The notes below the pieces were generated by a model. It had not been told where the DNA came from. It saw only the letters and a list, made by a program, of their open reading frames with translations, and searched no databases. Made by a program: the position numbers and the translations under genes. From positions 1 to 12,926 of the forward strand of contig JAEZXF010000413.1 of NCBI GenBank assembly GCA_023419995.1: DNA of 12,926 nt, written 5' to 3'. Origin of the DNA: Pseudomonadota bacterium. GTDB lineage: Bacteria; Pseudomonadota; Alphaproteobacteria; Rhizobiales; Rhizobiaceae. The stretch's first letter is position 1. Each line of letters starts with the position of its first letter. Below, piece by piece: positions 1 to 8,357 of the stretch.

Positions 1-36
1 CGGGCGACCCCGGCGGCCGGGAAAGGCCATATCGGC

Positions 37-69
37 CGGCTGTTGCGGGATTCGATTCGGATACAGCCG
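37..69 (-). terminator. candidate 3' hairpin after the operon's last gene
   Basis: A perfect 7-base inverted repeat (CGGCTGT at 37-43, ACAGCCG at 63-69) encloses a 19-base loop. On the minus strand it begins 13 bases past the stop codon of the asparaginase-like gene. There is no U-tract, so it is at best a weak or factor-assisted terminator, or an mRNA 3'-end stabiliser. The rest of the first 82 bases shows no supportable gene. Confidence 0.3.
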
Positions 70-82
70 CCAGCCGCGCCGG

Positions 83-1081
83 TCAGCCGCGGCTCGCGTA
101 GCGGGCGAAGGCCGACGGCAGGTCCTCGCGGGTCACGCCCGCGCCGAGGAGGAACGACAGCAGCAATCTCGCCTTGAGGCCGCCGATTTCCCCGCCATGG
201 ATCACGCCGCGGCGCAGGAGGTCCATCTCCGAGCCCGGGAAATCGTAGGTGCGAGTGAAGACCGGGCCGGAGGCGACGCGGGTGCTGAGCACGACGGGCA
301 TGGCCGCCGCCAGCTCCTCCAGCGGCGCGACCAGGACGTCGGGCACGTGCCCCGCCCCCATCGCCTCGACCACGAGGCCGCCATAGCCGAGCTCCGGCAG
401 GCGCGGCAGGATGCGGCCGTCGTCGCCGAGGGATGCGGTGAGGAGCGCCACCGGCACGGTGCCCCGCACGCTGGCGATGGCGATCGGCTCCACGCGGATC
501 GGCCGAGCGGCGAGGCGCACGCGGTTCTCGACCACATAGCCGATCGGGCCGCTTCCGACGGATTCGAACGCCGAGGGAAGATGGGTGCTGGCCTTCTGCA
601 CCCGGCAGGCGGCGTGGATCGTGTCGTTGAGGACGACGACCGTGCCGAGGCCCCGCGCCTCGGGCGACGACGCCACGACCGTCGCGGCGAGCAGATTGGC
701 CGGACCGTCGGCGCCGGGCGCGCCGGCGCCGCGCATCGCGCCGACGACGACAACCGGCTTGTCGCCGGCGACGAGCAGGTCGAGCACGAAGGCGGTTTCC
801 TCGATCGTGTCGGTGCCCTGGACGACGATCGCCCCGGCGAGATCCCCGGCCGCGAGCCGCTCGCCGAGCAGGAGCGCCACGTCGCGCAGGTGGGACAGCG
901 TCAGCGACGCGCCGGGCAGCCGGAACGGCGAGATCGCCTCTATCTCGGCGATGTCCTTCAGCGCGGGAACAGCGGCCACGAGGTCCGCGCCCGTCAGCGT
1001 CGGGGCGATCCCGCCGCCGGCGCCCGGCGTCATCGTGATCGTTCCTCCGAGCGAAACGAGCAGCACACGCGGCAACGTCAT
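83..1081 (-). CDS. L-asparaginase-type amidohydrolase (cytoplasmic)
   Basis: 332 aa, asparaginase/glutaminase family, which hydrolyses a side-chain amide to acid plus ammonia. Residues align with the E. coli type II catalytic set: T14 in LGGTITM, T90-D91 in VVQGTDTIEET and K163 after the LNDTIH stretch. The VGAMRG and ADGPANL blocks (113-129) are also family hallmarks. There is no signal peptide, so it should be cytoplasmic. I chose the ATG at 1081 because GAGGAGAGG lies just upstream and the family N-terminus (VLLVSLGGTI) follows at once; the same frame opens 16 codons earlier without support. It is the last gene of the operon, 13 bases after a PuuE-like gene. The mobile-loop tyrosine of classical asparaginases is not evident (loop is PGAGGGIAP) and the usual MRP is MRG, so the true substrate may be another amide or half-amide (inference). 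Confidence 0.88.
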   Translation of the reverse strand: MTLPRVLLVSLGGTITMTPGAGGGIAPTLTGADLVAAVPALKDIAEIEAISPFRLPGASLTLSHLRDVALLLGERLAAGDLAGAIVVQGTDTIEETAFVLDLLVAGDKPVVVVGAMRGAGAPGADGPANLLAATVVASSPEARGLGTVVVLNDTIHAACRVQKASTHLPSAFESVGSGPIGYVVENRVRLAARPIRVEPIAIASVRGTVPVALLTASLGDDGRILPRLPELGYGGLVVEAMGAGHVPDVLVAPLEELAAAMPVVLSTRVASGPVFTRTYDFPGSEMDLLRRGVIHGGEIGGLKARLLLSFLLGAGVTREDLPSAFARYASRG

Positions 1082-1094
1082 GACGGCCTCTCCT

Positions 1095-2030
1095 CTATGT
1101 CGTCGGGCGGCACGGCCGGTCCGCAGCACCGTCCCCGCCCTGGCGGGTCTGTTCCCTGTACCAGTCGAGGATTTCCGCGCCGGTCCACATCACGACGCCC
1201 TCCTTCGACAGAATATAGTCGTAGAGCATTTCGAGATATTTTATCCGGTGCGGCGCGCCGGTCAGGTAGGGATGGATCGAGATCGCCATCACGCGCGGCA
1301 CGGTCGCGCCTTCCTGATGGAGCCGGTCGAACTGGTCCTTGCCGCGCCGGTAGATCTCGTCGGAGGGCGACTGCTGGATCGCGGTCATCACCACGTCGTT
1401 GATCTCGACCGTATAGGGCACAGAGACGATTTCGCCGGCCCGGGTGCGAAGCCCCACCGGCTGGTCGTCGAGCACCCAGTCAGCGACATACTCGATGCCC
1501 GCCTCGGCCAGGAGGTCGAGCGTCTCGTCGGTCTCGGTCAGGCCGGGGCTCTCCCAGCCGCGCGGCGGCTTGCCGGTAAAGGCGCGGATCGCCTCGATGG
1601 TCGAGGCGATGGCCGCCTTCTGGTCCTCGACTCGGTGCATGGGCTGCTGGACGAAGCCGTGGCCCATGAAGTCCCAGCCGGCATCGAGCGCGGCCTGACA
1701 GACCTGCGGATAGAGCTCGCACACCGTGCCGTTGACGGCGAAACTCGCCTTGATGTTGCGTGCCGCAAGCGCCTCGTGGAAGCGCCAGAAGCCGACGCGC
1801 ATGCCGTATTCGTGCCACGCCCAGTTGGGCACGTCGGGCAGCAGCGGCTGGCCCATCGGCGGCGGCAGCACCGTGCGCGGCATCGGCCCGGTCGGCCGCC
1901 AGTTCTCGGCGTTGACGATGGTCCCCACCGCGCCGCGCGCATTGCCCGGCAGCGTCAGCGGCCTGCGGTCGGTGATCGGCGAATAGTCGAGACGCTGGCG
2001 CAGCGTCGCGCCCGTATCCTGCCCGGTCAT
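1095..2030 (-). CDS. PuuE-like polysaccharide-deacetylase-fold hydrolase (paralogue 1)
   Basis: 311 aa, polysaccharide deacetylase/NodB fold, in the branch that includes allantoinase PuuE and a Pseudomonas cyclic imide hydrolase. Landmarks are WHEYGMRVGFWR (72-83), MGHGF (122-126), PRGWESPGLTET (156-167), DWVLDD (184-189) and IHPYLTGAPHR (252-262). H124 and H253 are candidate active-site residues. The NodB motif-1 acidic pair is not seen; the equivalent region reads IVNAENW. Likely role: hydrolysis of a cyclic amide or imide, or another C-N bond, rather than sugar deacetylation, because there is no signal peptide and it sits in a transport/catabolism operon. It starts 3 bases after the amidohydrolase stop, with GGAGGG upstream. 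It is roughly half identical by eye to the protein at 9216-10103. The final dozen residues (after about 298) are low-complexity and possibly dispensable. Confidence 0.87.
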   Translation of the reverse strand: MTGQDTGATLRQRLDYSPITDRRPLTLPGNARGAVGTIVNAENWRPTGPMPRTVLPPPMGQPLLPDVPNWAWHEYGMRVGFWRFHEALAARNIKASFAVNGTVCELYPQVCQAALDAGWDFMGHGFVQQPMHRVEDQKAAIASTIEAIRAFTGKPPRGWESPGLTETDETLDLLAEAGIEYVADWVLDDQPVGLRTRAGEIVSVPYTVEINDVVMTAIQQSPSDEIYRRGKDQFDRLHQEGATVPRVMAISIHPYLTGAPHRIKYLEMLYDYILSKEGVVMWTGAEILDWYREQTRQGGDGAADRPCRPTT

Positions 2031-2033
2031 GGC

Positions 2034-3023
2034 TCAACCCTCCCCGAGAAGCGAAAGCGCGGTGCCGCCGGCGATCCGGGCGCGCTCGTCGGCGTTCAGG
2101 CCCGGCGCGTCGGCAATCGTCTTCAGCGGCGTCTCGTCGCCCATGTCGAAGGGCGCGTCGGTGCCGAGGAACACCTTCTCCGCGCCGACCAGCCCGGCGA
2201 GGAAAGAGACCGCCTGCGGCTCGAACACCACCGTGTCGAAATAGAACCGGCGCAGAAGCTCCAGCGGCGAGGTCTGCGAGCGCGCGCGCGTCTCGCCGCG
2301 CACAGCATGGCCGTGGACGAGGCGGCCGATCTGGTAGGGCACGAAGCCGCCGCCATGCGCCAGCCCGATCTTCAGCTCCGGCAGGTCGTCGAGCGTGCCG
2401 CTGAACATCAGGTCGGCGACCATCAGCGCGGTCTCCAGCGGGTTCCCGATCAGGTTGGTGAGGTAGTAGTCCTCGAGCCCCGCCTTGTTGCCGATGTAAT
2501 AGGGATGGGTCAGCACGAACACGCCCAGCTCCTCGGCGCGGCGCAGCACCGGGCGGAAGCGCGGGTCGCTGAGCTTGACACCCTCGATGCCGGTGCCGAT
2601 CTCCACGGCGCGGAAGCCGTGGACGGAATGGATGCGCTCCAGCTCGGCGACGGCCGCTTCCGGATGCTGCATCGGCAGGATGCCCATGCCGCGCAGCCGC
2701 TCCGGGCGGGCGGCAACCATGTCGGCGACGCCGTCGTTGACCAAGGACGTCACCTCGACGGCCAGCGCCTCGTCGGCCCAGTAGGTGAAGGTCGGCGGCG
2801 CGGGCGACAGCACCGACACGTCCAGCCCCTTGCGGTCCATCGCCGCGATCTTGGCGGAAACGTCGGTGAACTCGGGAAACAGCGGATAGACGTAGCCCTG
2901 CTCGTGGACGACCTTGCGCCCCTCGCCGGCGCCGTCGATGCGCGCCATCAGGCGCGACGGCTGCTTCTGGATCGCCTCGATGAAGGCGCGCGGGATGACG
3001 TGGCTGTGAAAATCGATGTTCAT
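2034..3023 (-). CDS. ACMSD-like amidohydrolase (amidohydrolase_2 family)
   Basis: 329 aa TIM-barrel metal hydrolase/decarboxylase of the amidohydrolase_2 family, which includes 2-amino-3-carboxymuconate-6-semialdehyde decarboxylase (ACMSD). The metal-site pattern is intact: H6-x-H8 in DFHSHVIP at the N-terminus, H173 in LTHPYY, H223 in LAHGGG, and D289 in LGTDAPFD. Length fits the family (about 310-340 aa). No signal peptide, so cytoplasmic. The start is the ATG at 3023, 4 bases after the ALDH stop; its ribosome-binding site is weak, so translation is probably coupled to the upstream gene. Family members catalyse decarboxylation or hydrolysis of carboxylated intermediates in aromatic and heterocycle breakdown. 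Lying directly next to an aldehyde dehydrogenase recalls ACMSD followed by 2-aminomuconate-semialdehyde dehydrogenase, but the family is broad and the substrate is not determined. Confidence 0.88.
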   Translation of the reverse strand: MNIDFHSHVIPRAFIEAIQKQPSRLMARIDGAGEGRKVVHEQGYVYPLFPEFTDVSAKIAAMDRKGLDVSVLSPAPPTFTYWADEALAVEVTSLVNDGVADMVAARPERLRGMGILPMQHPEAAVAELERIHSVHGFRAVEIGTGIEGVKLSDPRFRPVLRRAEELGVFVLTHPYYIGNKAGLEDYYLTNLIGNPLETALMVADLMFSGTLDDLPELKIGLAHGGGFVPYQIGRLVHGHAVRGETRARSQTSPLELLRRFYFDTVVFEPQAVSFLAGLVGAEKVFLGTDAPFDMGDETPLKTIADAPGLNADERARIAGGTALSLLGEG

Positions 3024-3027
3024 GGCT

Positions 3028-4524
3028 CTAGCTGTAGCGTTTCGGCTGGCCGTCGTCGGCGTACCAGTCGAACGCCGCGTCGGAGAGATTGACGATGATG
3101 TTCTGGATCTCGGTGTATTCCTCGTAGGCGACGAGGCCGTTCTCGCGCCCGATGCCGCTCATCTTGAACCCGCCCCAGGGCGAGGCGGGGTCGATGCGGT
3201 GATGGTCGTTGATCCAGGTGATGCCCGAAAGCAGGCGGTGGGCGACGCGGTGGCCGCGCGCGATGTCGCGGGTCCAGATGCTGGTCGCCAGCCCGAACTC
3301 GGTGCCGTTGGCGATGGCGACGGCCTCGTCTTCCGTGTCGAACGGGATGACGCAGACAACGGGGCCGAAGATCTCCTCCTGCGCGATCCGCATCTCGGGT
3401 TTCACGTCGGTGAAGATCGTCGGCAGCATGTAATAGCCGTTGTCGAACGCCGCCCCTTCCGGCCGCCTGCCGCCGAAGGCGAGCGTCGCGCCGTCTTCCT
3501 CTATGCCGATCTTCACGTAGGTCTCGACCGTCTGGCGCTGGCGCGCCGAGACCATCGGGCCGAGCTGGGTCGCCGCGTCCTGCGGGTCGCCGAGCTTGAT
3601 ATGCCCCGCCCGCTCGACCAGACGCGCCACGACCTGATCGTGGATCGAGCGGTGGACGAGAAGCCGCGAGCCCTGCACGCAGGTCTGCCCGGTGGCGATG
3701 AACGAGGCGAACAGCGTCGCTGAGACGACGCGCTCGACATCCATGTCGCCGAAGGCGATGACGGCGGCCTTGCCGCCGAGCTCGGCCGCGACCTTGACGA
3801 GATTGCCGCCCGCCACCGACGCCACGCGGCGGCCGGTCTCGGTGCCGCCGGTCAGGTCGATTTTGGCAATGCGGCGCGACGAGGTGAGCGCTAGCCCGGC
3901 GGTCGCGCCGAAGCCCGGCACCACGTTGTAGACGCCGTCGGGCACGCCCGCTTCCTTCAGCACCTCGCCGAGAAGCAGCGGCGTGATCGGCGCAAGCTCG
4001 GACGGCTTGACCACCATCGCGTTGCCGGCGGCGAGCGAGGGGGCGACCTTCTTGGTCAGGATCAGCAGCGGATGGTTCCACGGCGTCACGTGGCCGACGA
4101 CGCCGAGCGGCACGCGCCGCGTATAGTTGAGATACTGGCCGGCGAAGGGCGGCACGGTGTCCTCGTGCGTGCGCGCCACCGCGCCGAAATAGGAGAACCA
4201 TTCCGGCAGGCGCGAAAGCTGCGCCGTCATCTCGCGCCGCGCCCGGCCGATCTGGTCGATCTCGATCGACACCAGCTCCGGCAGGCGGCGGCGCAGGATC
4301 TCGGCCGCCCGGTGCATGACGTCGCCGCGCTCCGCCCCGGTCAGGCCGGCCCAGACGGGAAAGGCGCGCCCGGCGGCGTCGATCGCCGCCTCGATGTCGG
4401 CGGCATCGCCTTCGGCCACCTCGGCGAAGATCTCGCCGTTCTTCGGGTGCTCGACGCCGAAGGTCTTGCCCGAGACGGCGGCGCGGTAGGCGCCGTCGAT
4501 GAACAGGCCCCAGTTCTTCTTCAT
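3028..4524 (-). CDS. NAD(P)+-dependent aldehyde dehydrogenase
   Basis: 498 aa, the usual length for the ALDH superfamily; it oxidises an aldehyde to a carboxylate. Counting from the ATG at 4524: substrate-stabilising N150 in VTPWNHP, cofactor region VVKPSE (171-176), LTGGTETG (224-231), general-base E248 in AELGG, catalytic C282 in TGQTCVQGSR, and the late EEIFGPV and PWGGFKMSGIGRENG blocks. All key residues are present. I prefer this ATG over one ten codons earlier because GGAG lies about nine bases upstream and MKKNWGLFIDG matches the family N-terminus. It follows livF by 69 bases, a gap that includes a hairpin, and precedes the ACMSD-like gene by 4 bases, so it opens the downstream enzyme block. 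The substrate may be a semialdehyde (inference). The specific subfamily is not recognised. Confidence 0.93.
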   Translation of the reverse strand: MKKNWGLFIDGAYRAAVSGKTFGVEHPKNGEIFAEVAEGDAADIEAAIDAAGRAFPVWAGLTGAERGDVMHRAAEILRRRLPELVSIEIDQIGRARREMTAQLSRLPEWFSYFGAVARTHEDTVPPFAGQYLNYTRRVPLGVVGHVTPWNHPLLILTKKVAPSLAAGNAMVVKPSELAPITPLLLGEVLKEAGVPDGVYNVVPGFGATAGLALTSSRRIAKIDLTGGTETGRRVASVAGGNLVKVAAELGGKAAVIAFGDMDVERVVSATLFASFIATGQTCVQGSRLLVHRSIHDQVVARLVERAGHIKLGDPQDAATQLGPMVSARQRQTVETYVKIGIEEDGATLAFGGRRPEGAAFDNGYYMLPTIFTDVKPEMRIAQEEIFGPVVCVIPFDTEDEAVAIANGTEFGLATSIWTRDIARGHRVAHRLLSGITWINDHHRIDPASPWGGFKMSGIGRENGLVAYEEYTEIQNIIVNLSDAAFDWYADDGQPKRYS

Positions 4525-4553
4525 GTGCTTCACTCCGTAAAGGCGCGGGCCCA

Positions 4554-4568
4554 CGCCCCGGCGGGGCG
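4554..4568 (-). terminator. intercistronic hairpin between livF and ALDH genes
   Basis: CGCCCC (4554-4559) and GGGGCG (4563-4568) form a 6-bp all-GC stem with a GGC loop in the 69-base gap between livF and the aldehyde dehydrogenase. There is no U-tract. It may be a partial terminator or RNase-blocking structure separating transporter from enzyme expression. Confidence 0.35.
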
Positions 4569-4593
4569 CGGCCTCACCCGACGATCGCGCGTC

Positions 4594-5290
4594 TCAGTGG
4601 ACGACGAGATACTTCAGCAGCGCGCTCTGGTCCTCGCGGATGTCGGCGGCCGCCGCCTCGTGGACGATGCGGCCCGTCTCCATCACATAGGCGCGGTCGC
4701 ACACCGAAAGGGCGCTGTAGAGGTTCTGCTCGACGAGCAGGATGGCGAGGCCGGTCTTGCCGAGCTCGGCGATGATCTTCTCCAGATGCTGGACCATCAC
4801 CGGCGCCAGCCCTTCGGACGGCTCGTCCATCAGCACCAGCTCGGGATCGATCATCAGCGCGCGTCCGACCGCCAGCATCTGGCGCTCGCCGCCGGAAAGC
4901 TGGTTGCCGCGGTGGCCGCGCCGCTCGGCGAGCCGCGGGAACATCTCGAACACCTTGTCGACCGTCCAGCCGTCCTTGACGCTCGCCGGCTTCAGCATCG
5001 TCAGGTGCTCGGTGACCGAGAGCGACGGGAACAGCCTGCGGCCTTGCGGCACCAGCGCGATCTTGCGCTGGGCGACGTCGTGCGGCCTGAGCCCGCGCAG
5101 TTCCTTGCCCTGCCACTGGATCGAGCCTTCGCGCACCTGCGGCTGCGACAGACACATGATGGAACGGATCAGCGTCGTCTTGCCCATGCCGTTTCGGCCG
5201 AGCAACGCGACGACCTCGCCCGCCTTCACGTTCATGGTGACGCCGTTGAGCACGTGCGCCTCGCCGTAGAAGCTGTGCACATCCCTGACT

Positions 5291-5298
<8 letters not shown>
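4594..5298 (-). CDS. livF: LIV-type ABC transporter ATP-binding protein LivF
   Basis: 234 aa ATPase of the HAAT (branched-chain amino acid/amide) importer family. Walker A GRNGMGKTT is at 34-42, the Q-loop lies in ALVPQGRRLFPSLSV (81-95), the signature LSGGERQ is at 134-140, and Walker B LVLMDEP at 154-160 is followed by SEGLAP. The short form without the C-terminal insert, the RNGMGKTT Walker A and QGRRLFPSLSV are typical of LivF rather than LivG. It pairs with LivG on the cytoplasmic face of the LivHM permease to drive uptake. The ATG at 5298 overlaps the end of livG by 8 bases, with GGAAAGG upstream, implying translational coupling and equal ATPase levels. Confidence 0.95.
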
Positions 5299-6049
<751 letters not shown>

Positions 6050-6071
6050 GTTCGCTCGCTTCTCCCGAGGA

Positions 6072-6097
6072 CCGGGGAGGCACGGACGCCTCCCCGG
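6072..6097 (-). terminator. strong intercistronic hairpin between SBP and livG
   Basis: CCGGGGAGGC (6072-6081) and GCCTCCCCGG (6088-6097) form a perfect 10-bp GC-rich stem with a 6-base loop, 12 bases past the binding-protein stop codon on the minus strand. There is no U-tract. Such hairpins after a periplasmic binding-protein gene commonly protect the upstream mRNA, or partly attenuate, giving excess binding protein over ATPase. The structure is seen in sequence; the role is inferred. Confidence 0.6.
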
Positions 6098-6109
6098 ACG
6101 ATCACGGAA

Positions 6110-7369
6110 CTACTTCTTGATGCCCTGGTAATCGCGGGAGAAGGCCGGCGCCTTCAGGTATTCCTGCGGGTCGTAGGTCCAGAACTGCGAGACCTGCGGA
6201 TAGGTCTCGATCGGCACGTTCCAGTACTTGCCGTCGGCGTTCTTCTCCACCTTGCGGATGTAGACGTCGTAGACCGGGTTGCCGAAGTCGTCGAACTTCA
6301 CCGGACGGCCGAGCGGCGAGTTGGTCAGCTCGCTGCCGAGCACGGCGTCGATGAAGGCGTCTCGGTTCGAGATGTCGCCGCCGAGCGCCTCGATCACCTG
6401 GCCGACCCACAGCGCGCCGGAGTAGTGCGAGAAGCCGTAGAGCGACGGCATCTTGCCGTACTTGGCGCTGTAGGCTTCGACGAACTTGCTCGTCTCCGGA
6501 TTGTCCGAGCCTTCCGCGAAATGCGCCGACGAGATGATGCCGTCGCATTCCTCGCCCAGCGTGCGGATCACCGACTGGTCGGTGAAGTTCTGCGCGCCGA
6601 GGAGCGGCAGCGCGCCCTTGAGGCCGAAGTCCGAGTACTGCTTCATGAAGCGCGCCGCGTCGGCGCCCAGCTCCATCGCGAACACGGCATCGAGGTCCAT
6701 GCTGGCGAGCTGGCCGATATAGGGGCTGAAGTCGGCGGTGTTGAGCGGGTTCCAGAGCTGACCGACGATCTCGCCGCCGCCCTCCGAGAACACCTGGGCG
6801 AAGCCGGCGCACTGCTCATGCCCGAACGAGTAGTCCTGGGCGATGGTGGCGATGCGCTTGTAGCCCTGCTTCAGCGCCCAGTCGGCGAGCGGCCGGGGCA
6901 TCTGGCTGGCCGTGTAGCCGGCGACGCGGATGACGTTGCGGATGCGCTGGCGCTGGGTCAGGTCGTCGGCGGCGATGACCGGGATGAAGTACGGCGTGCC
7001 GTTGTCCTTGACGTAGTTGGCGACGGCAAGGCCGGTGTTGGCGAGCAGGTTGCCGAACAGGAAGTCCACCTTCTCCTGCTCGACGAGGCGGCGCGCCTTC
7101 TGCAGCGAGGTGTCGGGGTTGCCCGCGTCGTCCTCGATGATGACCTCGCTCACGCGGCCGGCGCTGGCGTTGCCGCGCTCCGCGAAGCACATGTTGAAGC
7201 CCTCGACGATCTCGCGGCCGCCGGCGGCCCCGACGCCGGAGAGCGGCGCCATCAGGCCGATGCGGATCGGCGCGTTCTGGGCGCGCAGAATAGACGGCAT
7301 GGAGAGCGTTCCGAACGCGGACGCCGTCAGCACGGCTCCGGTCGACTTGAGAAATTGCCTGCGTTCCAT
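6110..7369 (-). CDS. ABC transporter substrate-binding protein, LivK/Peripla_BP_6 type, Tat signal
   Basis: 419 aa periplasmic binding protein of the branched-chain amino acid/amide type. The N-terminus MERRQFLKS is a near-consensus twin-arginine (Tat) motif, followed by a hydrophobic stretch (about 10-28) and a probable cleavage site near residues 30-33. The mature domain opens with APIRIGLMAPLSG, the classic first strand of the family, and continues as a two-lobe Peripla_BP_6 domain to near the C-terminus. It delivers ligand to LivHM. The ligand cannot be read from sequence; the family takes amino acids, amides, urea and many aromatic acids. The ATG at 7369 has GGAGGAG nine bases upstream, the best ribosome-binding site in the operon. 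Its place between livM and livG, rather than at an end of the set, is less common. A hairpin follows the stop. Confidence 0.93.
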   Translation of the reverse strand: MERRQFLKSTGAVLTASAFGTLSMPSILRAQNAPIRIGLMAPLSGVGAAGGREIVEGFNMCFAERGNASAGRVSEVIIEDDAGNPDTSLQKARRLVEQEKVDFLFGNLLANTGLAVANYVKDNGTPYFIPVIAADDLTQRQRIRNVIRVAGYTASQMPRPLADWALKQGYKRIATIAQDYSFGHEQCAGFAQVFSEGGGEIVGQLWNPLNTADFSPYIGQLASMDLDAVFAMELGADAARFMKQYSDFGLKGALPLLGAQNFTDQSVIRTLGEECDGIISSAHFAEGSDNPETSKFVEAYSAKYGKMPSLYGFSHYSGALWVGQVIEALGGDISNRDAFIDAVLGSELTNSPLGRPVKFDDFGNPVYDVYIRKVEKNADGKYWNVPIETYPQVSQFWTYDPQEYLKAPAFSRDYQGIKK

Positions 7370-7406
7370 TGTGTTACTCCTCCGGTGTGTTTTTGAAGAC
7401 GGGATT

Positions 7407-8357
7407 TCAGGATTTGCGGCGGGGTCGGAAGATCTTGCGCAGCGCGCCGAGAACCCCTTCGGGCGCGAAGATCATCGTGGCGATGAACATGAAGCCCAGC
7501 ACCATCGGCCAGCGCGCGGTGTACTGGCTGACGAAGTTTTCGAGCAGGATGATCGCCGCCGCGCCAATGAACGCGCCGAACAGCGTGCCGACGCCGCCGA
7601 TGATCGCCATCAGCAGGCCCTCGACCGACTGCGAGAGCTGGACGGTGGACGGGCTGACGAAGTTGTTGAACAGCGCGTAGAGAGCGCCCGCCACGCCGGC
7701 GAAGAAGCCCGTCACCGTGAAGGCGATGAACATGTGCGTGGCGCAGCCGTAGCCGAGGCTGCTCATGCGGCTCTCGCTGTCGCGGATGCCGCGCAGCGTC
7801 AGGCCGAACGGCGACTGCACGAACCGCCAGATGACGACGGCGAGCGCGACGATGACGCCGAGGCAGGCATAGAAGAAGACTATCGGGTCGGCGACGATCG
7901 CCGGGCGACCGACGCCGCGCAGGCCGTTCTCGCCGCCGCTGATGCTGGTCCAGCGCAGCGCCACGCCCCACACGATCATGCCGAGGGCGAGCGTCAGCAG
8001 CAGGAAATAGACGCCGGACACCCGCATGGCCAGGAGGCCGTAGCCGGCGGCGAGCAGCGTCGCCGCCAGCACGCCGAGCGCGATGCCCGCCCACACCGAG
8101 CCGCCGAGCACCGACGTCCAGTAGATGACGACATAGGTCGACGCGCCGAAGATGGCGCCGTGGCCGAGCGAGGTGCGGCCGGCGAAGCCCGCGAGCACGT
8201 CGATCGACATCGCCAGCAACGCGAAAATCAGGATCTCGGTCGCGACGCTGACCTGGTAGCTCGACGCAACGAAGGGCAGCAGGCCGAAGACCACGAGGAC
8301 GATGGAAAGGGCGACGATTGCCGGCCTGTTTCTGGTGAAGCCGTCGGAGAGCATCAT
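7407..8357 (-). CDS. livM: LIV-type ABC transporter permease LivM
   Basis: 316 aa inner-membrane permease with about eight to ten hydrophobic segments (first near 12-32, then 37-57, 88-111, 113-134, 157-178, 207-230, 244-272 and 283-300). Family marks are GRTSLGHGAIFG (60-71), SGVYFLLLTLALG (114-126), SGGENGLRG (140-148) and the cytoplasmic coupling loop SPFGLTLRGIRDSESR (182-197). The C-terminus is basic (KIFRPRRKS), as expected inside the cell. The start ATG at 8357 overlaps the livH stop in an ATGA arrangement, with GGAAAGG upstream; a second ATG follows at once. The frame stays open far upstream of this point, but that stretch lacks membrane segments and lies over livH, so it was not used. 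Confidence 0.94.
   Translation of the reverse strand: MMLSDGFTRNRPAIVALSIVLVVFGLLPFVASSYQVSVATEILIFALLAMSIDVLAGFAGRTSLGHGAIFGASTYVVIYWTSVLGGSVWAGIALGVLAATLLAAGYGLLAMRVSGVYFLLLTLALGMIVWGVALRWTSISGGENGLRGVGRPAIVADPIVFFYACLGVIVALAVVIWRFVQSPFGLTLRGIRDSESRMSSLGYGCATHMFIAFTVTGFFAGVAGALYALFNNFVSPSTVQLSQSVEGLLMAIIGGVGTLFGAFIGAAAIILLENFVSQYTARWPMVLGFMFIATMIFAPEGVLGALRKIFRPRRKS

Noticed and set aside
585..3092. Very long plus-strand open frame (835 codons) opposite the asparaginase, PuuE-like and amidohydrolase genes
   Set aside because: Low-complexity Arg/Ala/His/Asp-rich translation with no domain, typical of antisense frames in GC-rich coding DNA; the minus strand carries clear protein families.
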